Below are positions 29,933-38,988 of a stretch of DNA of 64,000 bases, piece after piece. The notes below the pieces were generated by a model that worked only from the letters and a program-made list of their open reading frames with translations, ran no database searches and was not told the origin of the DNA. Every line of letters starts with the position of its first letter. Position 1 is the stretch's first letter. The stretch covers positions 1 to 64,000 of the forward strand of contig JAEZHI010000040.1 of the NCBI GenBank assembly GCA_023436885.1, in the 5' to 3' direction. A program made the translations under genes and the position numbers. Origin of the DNA: Pseudomonadota bacterium. Its GTDB lineage: Bacteria; Pseudomonadota; Alphaproteobacteria; Rhizobiales; Pleomorphomonadaceae.

Positions 29933-29944
29933 ATTGCGCGCAAT
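29933..29944. promoter_or_regulatory. Putative OhrR operator
   Basis: ATTGCGCGCAAT is a perfect 12-base palindrome in the ohr-ohrR intergenic region, 38 bases upstream of the ohr start. A related GCAATT lies at 29955-29960. Position and symmetry suit a MarR-family operator; the assignment is inferred from context. Confidence 0.65.
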
Positions 29945-30078
29945 TAGATTTTGAGCAATTCACATTTTCGTGATCGCACACGATTCCCACTGGGGAAATC
30001 GTTCCTGAGCCGTATATTGAATCCCGTATTCGGCTGGAAAACGCCGAACATTGAAAAAGGTTCCAAACTCGGATCGAC

Positions 30079-30537
30079 ATGACCAGCGCCCCAAAGCTCT
30101 CCGACCAGCTCTGCTTTGCCGCCTATTCCTTCACGCATGCGCTCAACCGCGCCTACAGGCCGCTGCTCGAGCCGCTCGGTCTCACCTACCCGCAATATCT
30201 TGTGATGCTGGTGTTGTGGGAAAATGACGAGCAGACGGTGAAAGACATCGGCGAGCGCCTGAAGCTCGATTCCGGCACGCTGACGCCATTGCTGAAGCGC
30301 CTGGAAGCCGGCGGCTATGTCACGCGCCGGCGTGGCCGTGAGGACGAGCGGCAGGTCATCATAGAGCTCACCGGCGAAGGACGGGCGCTATCGGAGAAGG
30401 CAGCAGGCGTACCAATCGAGCTTGGCTGTGCCTTGGGTGCTGAATTCGGTGAGATTGCCGAGCTGCGCGAACGTTTGCTCACCTTGCGGGATCGACTAAC
30501 AGACGCTGGCTGCGCGATCGGTGAGGCGGAGGCGTGA
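30079..30537 (+). CDS. ohrR: OhrR, MarR-family organic peroxide sensor
   Basis: A 152-residue MarR-type repressor. The conserved sensing cysteine sits in [11 protein letters not shown] (Cys12), as in OhrR proteins. The winged-helix DNA-binding part is about 45-105 ([36 protein letters not shown]). A second cysteine pair-forming candidate is near the C-terminus, as in two-cysteine OhrR. Oxidation would release the operator and induce ohr. Confidence 0.93.
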   Translation: MTSAPKLSDQLCFAAYSFTHALNRAYRPLLEPLGLTYPQYLVMLVLWENDEQTVKDIGERLKLDSGTLTPLLKRLEAGGYVTRRRGREDERQVIIELTGEGRALSEKAAGVPIELGCALGAEFGEIAELRERLLTLRDRLTDAGCAIGEAEA

Positions 30538-30812
30538 AGAGAGCGAGAGAACCGAACATCGCATAGGTACGCTTTATCGCCGTTGAGGTGCCCAACACCC
30601 ACCCTGCATAGCTCTCATGCCCCGCTTTGCCTTGACTTTCACGACCTAAAGCCTCATGTGAAGCCGCAACGGGTGGTCCGCTGCCCCTTATTACGGCCGC
30701 GTGAGCGGATCGATTTCGATCCTTGGCCGTTCCTCCTACCGATAATTGGCCCAATCACGCGGGGCCGGTTGCTCCCCGCGAACGTCACCGGCACCTCCGC
30801 CGGCGATGACGC

Positions 30813-32309
30813 ATGGTTTTGAAAGCAGATTTCCCTTTGACGTCCTTTTCCGACTTCGGCCTCGCCGATACGCTGAACCGCGCCCTTGTCGACGCGGGCT
30901 ATGAGACGCCCACCCCCATCCAGACCCAGGCGATCCCCGACCTTCTGAAAGGTCGCGACCTCCTCGGCATCGCCCAGACCGGCACCGGCAAGACCGCTGC
31001 CTTCGCCCTTCCGATCCTGCAGCGCCTTGCCCCCGGCAAGCCGGCCGCCCCGCGCCGCGTTCGTGCTCTCATCCTGTCGCCGACCCGCGAGCTGGCCACC
31101 CAGATCGCCGAGAGCTTCAAGCTCTATTCGCGCTATATGAACCACATGTCGATCGCCGTGGTGTTCGGCGGCGTCGGCCATCGCCCGCAGGAAGACCGCC
31201 TGAAGCGCGGCGTCGACATCCTCGTCGCCACCCCCGGCCGCCTGATGGACCACATGGCCGCCGGCATGGTGTCGCTGGAATCGACTGAGATCTTCGTGCT
31301 CGACGAAGCCGACCAGATGCTCGACATGGGCTTCGTCCAGCCGGTGCGCCGCATCGTCAAGCACCTGCCCAAGGCGCGGCAGAGCCTGTTCTTCTCGGCC
31401 ACCATGCCGAAGGAAATCGGCCAGCTGGCCGGTGAACTGCTGTTCAACCCGGTTACAGTCTCCGTTGCTCCGGCCTCCACCACGGTTGAGCGGGTCGATC
31501 AGCGCGTCATCCATGTCGAGGCCGCCGCCAAGCGCCGCCTGCTGCTCGATGTCATCGTCGCCGAGAAGCCCGAACGCGCCCTGATCTTCACCCGCACCAA
31601 GCACGGCGCCGACCGCGTCGTCCGCCAGCTCGGCCAGGACGGCGTCGATGCTGCCGCGATCCACGGCAACAAGAGCCAGGCCCAGCGCGAGAAGGCGCTG
31701 GCCGCCTTCAAGGCCGGCACGACGCAGATCCTGGTGGCCACCGACATCGCCGCCCGCGGCATCGACGTGACCGGCGTTAGCCACGTCATCAATTTCGACC
31801 TGCCGAACATCCCGGAAAGCTATGTCCACCGCATCGGCCGCACGGCGCGTGCCGGCGCCTCGGGCGTCGCCATCTCCTTCTGCGCCGATGACGAGCGTCC
31901 CTACCTCAAGGACATCGAGAAGGTCACCCGCCAGAAGATCCCGGCCGAGGATCGTCGCGGCACCATCGCCGTAACCGACCGCTCTGAGACCTCCGAACGT
32001 GGCGAACGCGCCGAGCGTCCGTCCGGCAAGCGCCCGCAGCCCCGCGGTCGCCGGCCTGCCCCCGCTCCGGTCTCGGCCGAACAGCAGCGGCGCGACGCCA
32101 TGCCCGCCGCCAAGGCGCGCCAGCCGGGCGCGGCCAAGCCCTCGCACGCCGCCCACGGCAAGCCGGGCCAGGCAAAGCCCTCCAACCGCCCCAACCATCG
32201 TGATACCGGCGCTTCCGAAGAGAGCCTTGGCCGCGTCGGCTTCCTGGCTGGTGGTCGCGACGGCATGAAGCGCCGTCCCGAGGGGCGCGGCCAGCGCGAC
32301 GGCCGCTAA
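30813..32309 (+). CDS. DEAD-box RNA helicase, RhlE-like
   Basis: A 498-residue DEAD-box protein that unwinds RNA in ribosome assembly or decay. Motifs in order are TPIQTQAIPDLL (Q motif, near residue 34), AQTGTGKT (I), PTRELATQI (Ia), TPGR, LDEADQMLDMGF (II), SAT (III), STDIAARGIDV-like IV-V, and HRIGRTARAG (VI). The tail after about 385 is basic and rich in Pro/Ala/Arg, typical of RNA-binding extensions of RhlE-type helicases. The Shine-Dalgarno is weak. The 275-base upstream region has no gene. Confidence 0.92.
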   Translation: MVLKADFPLTSFSDFGLADTLNRALVDAGYETPTPIQTQAIPDLLKGRDLLGIAQTGTGKTAAFALPILQRLAPGKPAAPRRVRALILSPTRELATQIAESFKLYSRYMNHMSIAVVFGGVGHRPQEDRLKRGVDILVATPGRLMDHMAAGMVSLESTEIFVLDEADQMLDMGFVQPVRRIVKHLPKARQSLFFSATMPKEIGQLAGELLFNPVTVSVAPASTTVERVDQRVIHVEAAAKRRLLLDVIVAEKPERALIFTRTKHGADRVVRQLGQDGVDAAAIHGNKSQAQREKALAAFKAGTTQILVATDIAARGIDVTGVSHVINFDLPNIPESYVHRIGRTARAGASGVAISFCADDERPYLKDIEKVTRQKIPAEDRRGTIAVTDRSETSERGERAERPSGKRPQPRGRRPAPAPVSAEQQRRDAMPAAKARQPGAAKPSHAAHGKPGQAKPSNRPNHRDTGASEESLGRVGFLAGGRDGMKRRPEGRGQRDGR

Positions 32310-32375
32310 GCCTTCTTGTTGCTCCGCGCTTGCCTCGGGCCCTATAAGGACTTGAGGCAAGCGAGGAGGACAAAA

Positions 32376-33422
32376 ATGGCTTATGAGGCAAAGACAACCC
32401 GCTACGACACCATGCTCTACCGCCGCGTCGGGCGGTCGGGCCTGAAGCTGCCGGCCATCTCGCTCGGCCTTTGGCAAAACTTCGGCGAGAACGCCCCCAT
32501 CGAGCGCGGGCGAGCCATCTGCCGCACCGCCTTCGACCTCGGCATCACCCACTTCGACCTTGCCAACAACTACGGCCCGCCGCCCGGCACCGCCGAGGAG
32601 GCCTTCGGCAAGCTGGTTGCCAGCGACTTCCGCCCTTATCGCGACGAGATGGTCATCTCCACCAAGGCCGGCTACGGCATGTGGCCCGGCCCCTATGGCG
32701 AATGGGGCAGCCGCAAATACCTGATCGCCTCGCTCGACCAGAGCCTGAAGCGGATGGGTCTCGACTATGTCGACATCTTCTATTCCCACCGCTTCGATCC
32801 CGAGACGCCGCTCGAGGAAACCATGGGCGCTCTCGATCACATCGTCCGCTCGGGACGGGCGCTCTACGTCGGCATCTCCTCCTATAATTCCAAGCGCACC
32901 CGCGAAGCCGTCGCCATCCTCAAGTCGCTCGGCACGCCCTGCCTCATCCACCAGCCCAGCTATTCGATGATCAACCGCTGGGTAGAGGAGGATGGCCTTC
33001 TCGATACGTTGGGCGATCTCGGCATCGGCTCCATCGCCTTCTCGCCGCTCGCCCAGGGCATGCTCACCGACAAATACCTCAAGGGCGAGGTGCCCGAAGG
33101 CAGTCGTGGCGCCCGCAAGGGACCGCTGAAATCCACCTTCCTCTCGGAGGACAACCTCGCCCGCATCCGCGCTCTCAACGACATCGCGGCGGCACGCGGC
33201 CAGACGCTTGCCCAGATGGCCATCGCCTGGGTGCTGCGCGGTGGCCGCGTCACCTCGGCACTGATCGGCGCCAGCCGGCCGGAACAGGTGATCGACTGTG
33301 TCGGCGCGCTGAAGAATCTGGACTTTTCACCCGAAGAATTGGCGAAGATCGACGCCCACGCGCCCGATCTCAACGTCAACATCTGGGCCGCTTCGGCGGA
33401 GCGCCAGGGCCCGCCGCGCTGA
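32376..33422 (+). CDS. gpr: L-glyceraldehyde 3-phosphate reductase-like aldo/keto reductase
   Basis: A 348-residue aldo/keto reductase very similar in layout to E. coli YghZ (Gpr), an NADPH enzyme acting on L-glyceraldehyde 3-phosphate and methylglyoxal. Visible are DLANNYGPPPG with the catalytic Asp and Tyr (near residue 62), STKAGYGMWPGPYGEWGSRK with the Lys, and FYSHRFDPETPLEET with the His. GGAGG is six bases before the chosen ATG. A GCCGGATGT/ACATCCGGC hairpin at 33456-33479 follows the gene, without a T run. Confidence 0.9.
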   Translation: MAYEAKTTRYDTMLYRRVGRSGLKLPAISLGLWQNFGENAPIERGRAICRTAFDLGITHFDLANNYGPPPGTAEEAFGKLVASDFRPYRDEMVISTKAGYGMWPGPYGEWGSRKYLIASLDQSLKRMGLDYVDIFYSHRFDPETPLEETMGALDHIVRSGRALYVGISSYNSKRTREAVAILKSLGTPCLIHQPSYSMINRWVEEDGLLDTLGDLGIGSIAFSPLAQGMLTDKYLKGEVPEGSRGARKGPLKSTFLSEDNLARIRALNDIAAARGQTLAQMAIAWVLRGGRVTSALIGASRPEQVIDCVGALKNLDFSPEELAKIDAHAPDLNVNIWAASAERQGPPR

Positions 33423-33704
33423 GTGACGAGCTCATGGCGAGATTTTCGCAGCGTCGCCGGATGTATCCCGACATCCGGCGCAGAGAGATCGAGGAAAAGC
33501 TCAGATCAGAGTGAGCAGCAGCGTCTCGGCCCACCCCTAAAAGATAGTCTTGTCACAATGGATGCTGGGAGAAGACAAACCCAGATATATACGAGCGATC
33601 GACACCACCTGAGCGAGCGTCATCCAATATTCATACATCAGTTTATTTACGGATACTCAATACCCTGAAAACTAGGATGCGCTCATGCCCCTTGGAGGTT
33701 TATG

Positions 33705-35747
33705 ATGCGCACTGAAGGCAGCCTTTCCACCCGTCTTCTCTGGACTACCGGCGCCACAGTCGCCCTGACCATTGTCCTGTCCGTAGGCGCCACGGCCTGG
33801 AACACGGCCAAGCGAACGGAGGCGGACGTCATGAGGCTGGCGACCGAAAAGGCGGCCAGCATCGCCGGCAGCGCGGAAAGCCAGATCACCGAGGCCATAT
33901 CTGCCGGCACCACTCTCACCGCCTCGCTGTCGGGTCTGGCCGTCAAGCACAACACCCAGCGCACCGACGTCATCGAGATGCTCAAGGCCGTACCGGCCGC
34001 CTTCCCCAACGTGTTCGGCGCCTGGATGTGCGATCTCGTAGACCGGCCGGCCGGCGACCTCTTCAAGGGAACGGAAGGCGCCAACGAGGCCGGCCTCTTC
34101 ACCCCCTACTGGACCAAGTCCGCCTCAGGCGAACTGACCTTCACCACCTTCAACGTCAAGCCCGACGCCGGCTGGTACGCCGCGCCACTCGCTGCGCAGA
34201 AGAGCCTGATTTCCGAACCCTATCAGTCCGAGCAAAAGGACCTTATCACGTCGATCACCGTTCCCTTGCGTCTCGACGGCAAGATCGTCGGCCTCGCCGG
34301 CGTCGACATCCAGCTCGGCAATCTCGCGACCAGCCTGAGCCAGATGCATCCCTTCGAAGGCGGCAAGGTGATGCTCTTGTCCAATGCCGGCAACTGGCTG
34401 GTTCCGCCCGACGCTGATTCGCTGATGAAGTCCTATTCCGGTATCGGCGAGGCAGAGGCCAAGGCCGCGCTATCGGACGGTAAGATGCGCGCCATCTCCG
34501 GCCTTGCCGACGGTTCGGTCCGCATCGTCTATCCCTTCTCAGCGCCGGGCATGAACACCACCTGGGCCGCCGTCGTCGACGTGCCACGCGCCGTGTTCGT
34601 CGATCCCATCTATTCGAACGTGTTCGAAACCTTGTTCAGCGGCCTGTTGGTACTCGCCGCCGCCCTCGCCGCCATCCTCGTTTCGACGCGCTATGTGGTG
34701 AGGCGGCCGCTGGTCCACACGCTCGCCAGCGTCAACGCGCTGATCGAACGCCGCTACGAGGTTGCCATCACCGATGCGGACCGGAAGGACGAGATCGGTG
34801 CCATCAACAAAGCGCTCGAAGTGTTCCGCGACAAGGCGCAGCAGGCCGAGACCCTGGCCGAACAGCAGGCCGACCATCAACGGCAGGAGCTTGAGCGCGC
34901 CGAGACGCTTCGCGGCGCCTCTCAGCGCTTCGACCTTGACGTTACCGGCCTGACCGATCGTGTCCTTGGACTGGTCGATGAACTGACGAAGGCATCCGAG
35001 GCACTGACCCAGGGTGCCGACGACACCAGCATGAAGAGCGCGGCGGTGGCCTCTGCCTCCGAGCAGGCATCTGCCAACGTCGGTGCAGTGGCCTCGGCAG
35101 CCGAGGAACTGAACGCCTCGGTCGACGAGATCGGCCGACAGATCGGTCACTCGGCGAAGATAGCCACACAAGCCGTAGCTCAGGCCACCGACGCCAACAG
35201 CCGTGTCGACGCGCTTTCGGGCGCCGCCCAGCGCATCAGCGAGGTGGTGCAGCTGATCAACGCCATCGCCCAGCAGACCAATCTTCTTGCGCTCAACGCC
35301 ACCATCGAGGCGGCACGGGCCGGTGAAGCGGGCAAGGGCTTTGCGGTCGTCGCAGCGGAGGTCAAGCAGCTTGCCGACCAGACCGCCAAGGCCACCGGCG
35401 AGATCGCGGTGCAAATCCAGTCGGTGCAGTCGGTGACCGCCTCGACCGTGGAGGCCATCCAGGCCGTGACGACGACCATTCAGGAGATGAGCAGGATTTC
35501 CCAGGGCATCCAGGCGTCGGTCGAGCAGCAGGGCAGCGCCACGCGCGAGATCGCGACCAACATTCACGAGGCATCAGCCGGTACGCGAGAAGTCTCGCAT
35601 AACGTTTCGGCGGTCGCCAGCGCGGCGACCACGACGGGTGGAACCGCCCGCAAGGTGCAACAGGTAGCCGAAGGCCTCTCCGGCCATACGCGGGACCTCC
35701 GCGCGACGGTGGCGGGCTTCATCGACAGCGTCCGCAAGACCGCCTGA
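33705..35747 (+). CDS. Methyl-accepting chemotaxis protein with dCache-type sensor
   Basis: A 680-residue chemoreceptor. Membrane helix 1 is at about 13-32, and a periplasmic domain of about 270 residues has double-Cache features ([41 protein letters not shown]). Membrane helix 2 is at about 306-330, followed by HAMP and the signalling hairpin with tip [20 protein letters not shown] near 510-550. Cache domains usually bind amino acids, amines or organic acids. Two adjacent ATGs occur; the second (33705) has GGAGG at a better six-base distance. No C-terminal pentapeptide is seen. Confidence 0.94.
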   Translation: MRTEGSLSTRLLWTTGATVALTIVLSVGATAWNTAKRTEADVMRLATEKAASIAGSAESQITEAISAGTTLTASLSGLAVKHNTQRTDVIEMLKAVPAAFPNVFGAWMCDLVDRPAGDLFKGTEGANEAGLFTPYWTKSASGELTFTTFNVKPDAGWYAAPLAAQKSLISEPYQSEQKDLITSITVPLRLDGKIVGLAGVDIQLGNLATSLSQMHPFEGGKVMLLSNAGNWLVPPDADSLMKSYSGIGEAEAKAALSDGKMRAISGLADGSVRIVYPFSAPGMNTTWAAVVDVPRAVFVDPIYSNVFETLFSGLLVLAAALAAILVSTRYVVRRPLVHTLASVNALIERRYEVAITDADRKDEIGAINKALEVFRDKAQQAETLAEQQADHQRQELERAETLRGASQRFDLDVTGLTDRVLGLVDELTKASEALTQGADDTSMKSAAVASASEQASANVGAVASAAEELNASVDEIGRQIGHSAKIATQAVAQATDANSRVDALSGAAQRISEVVQLINAIAQQTNLLALNATIEAARAGEAGKGFAVVAAEVKQLADQTAKATGEIAVQIQSVQSVTASTVEAIQAVTTTIQEMSRISQGIQASVEQQGSATREIATNIHEASAGTREVSHNVSAVASAATTTGGTARKVQQVAEGLSGHTRDLRATVAGFIDSVRKTA

Positions 35748-35799
35748 CACCGAGGGATGCGCGAGGCGCGGTCTCTGGAGATAGCCGCCTCGAAAGCAG

Positions 35800-35824
35800 A
35801 AAGGCCCGGACGAACCGGGCCTTT
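35800..35824. terminator. Bidirectional terminator between chemoreceptor and porin
   Basis: AAAGGCCCGG (35800-35809) and CCGGGCCTTT (35815-35824) form a ten-base stem. It sits between two converging stops (35747 and 35851) and has short T tracts on both strands. Confidence 0.8.
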
Positions 35825-35850
35825 CCTCAAAATCCCCAAGGGATTCAATA

Positions 35851-36948
35851 TTACCACACGCGAACGAGGCGGGTAACGGCGGTGAAGTCGTTCCAGTCGC
35901 TCTGGCGACCGTAGTCGACTTCGCCCTGCAGGTTGAGGCCCGGAGCCAGCGTATAGTTGACGCCGAGGTTGCCGTAGAGGAAGTCGTCGGCAGCGGCAGC
36001 AGCCGGAGCATCGACGATCTGGTAACGGACGCCAGCGTAAACGGCCATCGGATCGGTAACCTGATACGAGGCAGCGAGGGCCAGGTCGACGATGTTGTCG
36101 GCCTTGAAGCCGGCGATGTTCGTCAGCGTCGAGGAAGCGCCGTTGCCGCCGTCGGTGTAGGCAGCCCAAGCGCGCAGCGACAGCTTGTCGACGAGCTTCA
36201 GGTTGGCGGTGGCCTTCACGCCGAACAGGTCGTTGTCGCCATGATCGAAGGTCCGGTAGACACCCGATACGTCGAAGTTACCCCAGGACTGGCCGTTGAT
36301 GCCAACGATGGCCGAAGCCTGATAGGCAGCCTGGTTGTTGCTCTGCCAGAGCGTATAGTTCGAGGTGTTCGGGCTGCCGTTGCCGTAGATGCCGGCGCCG
36401 ACGAAGAAACCACCGCCGAGCTTGTCAACCAGCACGCTGGCGCCAGTGGCGGTGAAGTCGGCGGGGGCCCAGGTCTGGTCGTTGACGCCATAGAGGCCGT
36501 CGCCATCGCCGACTTCGTCCTGACGGCCGACGGTCACGTAGCCAACCTGGATGAAGGCCTGGCTGACGTCGAAGCCACGGATGCTGTCGCCGCTGTTGGT
36601 TTCGATTTCAAAGTACGAACGGACCATGCCGAGATCGGAAGCCGTACGGGCGTCGAAGCCAACGTAGGCATCGTTCTTGAGAAGAACGTTATCGGTCTTG
36701 GCACCGGTCACGCCAGCGTCGTTGAACGAACCGCCGTAGTTGTTGTACTGCACGCCAGCACGAATACGGCCCTTGATCTTCAGGCAGGTCTCGGTGCCAG
36801 GGATGTAGAAGAAGCCGGCGCCGTAGGCGTCGCAAACCTTCACGTAGTCAACCGCAGCCGGAGCGGCATCGCCCGGCAGGTCGGCGGCGTAAGCACTGGT
36901 GGCGACCATCAGGCCGGCGGCGGTGCCGAGCAGCGTCTTCATGTTCAT
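35851..36948 (-). CDS. Porin, Omp2b-like (rhizobial porin family)
   Basis: A 365-residue outer-membrane beta-barrel. A signal peptide (cleaved after ATSAYA) is followed by the family hallmark DYVKVCDAYGAGFFYIPGT near residue 35 with two conserved cysteines (VCDA, ETCLKIKGRIRAG). The barrel has alternating aromatic strands and ends in the sorting signal LVRVW, although Trp replaces the usual C-terminal Phe. Porins of this type are the main diffusion channels of Brucella and Rhizobium. GGAG precedes the ATG at 36948. Confidence 0.93.
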   Translation of the reverse strand: MNMKTLLGTAAGLMVATSAYAADLPGDAAPAAVDYVKVCDAYGAGFFYIPGTETCLKIKGRIRAGVQYNNYGGSFNDAGVTGAKTDNVLLKNDAYVGFDARTASDLGMVRSYFEIETNSGDSIRGFDVSQAFIQVGYVTVGRQDEVGDGDGLYGVNDQTWAPADFTATGASVLVDKLGGGFFVGAGIYGNGSPNTSNYTLWQSNNQAAYQASAIVGINGQSWGNFDVSGVYRTFDHGDNDLFGVKATANLKLVDKLSLRAWAAYTDGGNGASSTLTNIAGFKADNIVDLALAASYQVTDPMAVYAGVRYQIVDAPAAAAADDFLYGNLGVNYTLAPGLNLQGEVDYGRQSDWNDFTAVTRLVRVW

Positions 36949-37529
36949 GTAACTCTCCAAAAACCGTGATCGGGCCGCAACCATTGCGGAATGGCCCCGT
37001 TTACGACCGCGCCCTGACCCGTCCGGCTCCCCAGCCCGACCTATCCGAAAGCGGTGGCAAGTTCCGCGTGACGAAACTCACGGCCGCTTGATTGCCGATA
37101 ACCATGTGACGTTCAATGTCATAATTCACGATACACAGTCACAATTAGAGTCAAAAAATCTATGTTGCAAAAAAGCAACGACCATGGATTAGCCGTAAAA
37201 TAAATAAGGTAATTCAATTGTATGATACACAAATCATCCGCAAAACAACGAATGCGCACTGCAAGGCGGTAACGTCGCCAGCAATTTCATTGCAGAATTA
37301 TACATAGATTTTATGGGTGGGTTGCGAGCGCGACAAACCGGCCGTCTTGTGTCGCAGCGATCGCTCGGCGCACGACATCGCGCCAGCGGTATCCTCGGCG
37401 GAACCACTCGTGACAGACCAGTATGACAATCGTGTAACAGGCAACGAAAAACGGAGCCGCTTTCAACGCCCCAGCTCGATCGACGAGTTAAGCGAAGCGG
37501 AGCGCAGCCCGAAATCGGTGAGTTTCGCC
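36949..37529. other. A/T-rich upstream region of the porin gene
   Basis: No gene is recognised in this 581-base gap. The stretch 37080-37310 is markedly A/T-rich with runs of A and a TTGC/GCAA mini-hairpin. It must hold the porin promoter and long leader, and could hold a small regulatory RNA. No clear -35/-10 pair at good spacing was found. Confidence 0.5.
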
Positions 37530-38684
37530 CTATTCGGCGGCGAGAGATGCCTGAAGAGAAGCGGTTGCCTCGATGAAACCGCCACCCAAGACACGCGCTT
37601 CGTCACCAGGCTCATCGTAAAGCACGCAGGCTTGGCCCGGTGCGATTCCCTGCTCGCCATCCAGAAGCTCGACAGCAACGCGACCACCCTGCCGCACGAC
37701 CATCGCCGCCTGAGGCGGGCGAGAAGAACGTACCTTGGCGAACACCGTGCGACCGCTATCGATCTCATCATCGAGAGAAGAGCCGCCGATCCAGTTGAGA
37801 TCACGCAAGACGAGACGATGAGTGATCAGCGCCTCGCGTGGCCCCACCACCACCCGACGACTCGCCGCGTCCAGTCGAATCACGAACAGCGGTTCGCCGG
37901 TCGCGACACCCAATCCCTTTCGCTGCCCCACAGTGAAATGAATGATACCGGGATGGCGGCCAAGCACGCGACCGTCGACATGAACAATGTCACCTTCGGC
38001 TGCAGCCTCCGGTTTCAGCTTTTCGATGACATCGGCATACTTGCCCTGCGGCACAAAGCAGATGTCCTGACTGTCGTGCTTGTCGGCAATCTCAAGACCG
38101 AGATCTCGCGCGATCGCCCGCGTTTCCGGCTTGGTGAGACCACCGAGCGGAAAACGCAGAAAGTCGAGCTGGTCCTGCGTCGTCGCGAACAGGAAGTAGC
38201 TTTGGTCGCGATCGAGGTCGAGCGGCCGGTACATGGCACGATGACCATCCACAAGGCGTGAGCGGACATAATGCCCCGTGGCCAGCGCCTGAGCGCCCAA
38301 ATTGCGCGCCGTATCCAGGAGATCGGAGAACTTGACCGTCTGATTGCAGGCAACACACGGCACCGGCGTCTCGCCGGCAATATAGCTCGCCGCGAAGCTG
38401 TCGATGACCGCCTCGCGGAACCGGCTCTCGTAGTCGAGCACATAATGCGGAATACCCAGGCGCGCCGCGACGTCGCGCGCATCATGGATATCCTGGCCGG
38501 CGCAGCAAGCCCCCTTGCGGTGGATGGCTTCACCGTGATCGTAGAGCTGCAGCGTCACGCCGACAACATCATAGCCTTCGCGTTTCAAGAGACCGGCCAC
38601 AACGGAAGAATCGACGCCGCCGGACATGGCAACGACGATACGGGTATCCTCTGGGCGGCCTTCGAGATCGAGCGAGTTCAGCAT
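37530..38684 (-). CDS. mnmA: tRNA-specific 2-thiouridylase MnmA
   Basis: A 384-residue enzyme that adds sulfur to uridine 34 of Lys, Glu and Gln tRNAs. The ATP-binding P-loop [10 protein letters not shown] is near residue 20. The catalytic cysteines are in [13 protein letters not shown] (near residue 109), and the second in [12 protein letters not shown] (near residue 206). GHYVRS and [11 protein letters not shown] are family signatures. I chose the ATG ending at 38684 with GGAAAG upstream; the longer frame reaching 38855 would cover the divergent fliK promoter region and lacks support. Confidence 0.93.
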   Translation of the reverse strand: MLNSLDLEGRPEDTRIVVAMSGGVDSSVVAGLLKREGYDVVGVTLQLYDHGEAIHRKGACCAGQDIHDARDVAARLGIPHYVLDYESRFREAVIDSFAASYIAGETPVPCVACNQTVKFSDLLDTARNLGAQALATGHYVRSRLVDGHRAMYRPLDLDRDQSYFLFATTQDQLDFLRFPLGGLTKPETRAIARDLGLEIADKHDSQDICFVPQGKYADVIEKLKPEAAAEGDIVHVDGRVLGRHPGIIHFTVGQRKGLGVATGEPLFVIRLDAASRRVVVGPREALITHRLVLRDLNWIGGSSLDDEIDSGRTVFAKVRSSRPPQAAMVVRQGGRVAVELLDGEQGIAPGQACVLYDEPGDEARVLGGGFIEATASLQASLAAE

Positions 38685-38988
38685 GACGTCTTTCCGGCGG
38701 ATAACTGGCACCGGAACCACCGGCCCGCTCCGCTCACAACTCATTCCTAATAGCTGCTTTGACCGACAAGCTCCAGAGGCGCGCCAGCATGGCTGGGTCA
38801 ATTCTGCCGAGTAACGGCAAAGCTTGCCGCCGGCAGGAGATCCAAGAATCTCCAAAGCCGACCGTAAGGGCGAAAAATCGTGTTTATCATCAATAGACTA
38901 CCCATAATCCAGCCACCCAGGACTGTTGGCCCCCTCTTTGCAGTCAAGGAAGGAGATCGAGTTAGTCCTGCGTGTAACGGATCCGTCC
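38685..38988. other. Divergent promoter region, mnmA / fliK
   Basis: It contains the sigma-54 promoter of fliK at 38926-38942. No gene or RNA is seen otherwise. The mnmA promoter should lie in its left half. Confidence 0.6.
38926..38942 (+). promoter_or_regulatory. Sigma-54 promoter of fliK
   Basis: TTGGCCCCCTCTTTGCA has the invariant GG (38928-38929) and GC (38940-38941) exactly 12 bases apart with TTGGC and TTGCA flanks. Start of transcription is expected near 38953. Late flagellar genes of FlbD-bearing alphaproteobacteria are commonly controlled in this way. Confidence 0.75.

Noticed and set aside
30654..32951. Very long open frame (765 codons) antisense to the helicase and reductase genes
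   Set aside because: It lies wholly opposite well-recognised genes and arises from GC-biased third positions.
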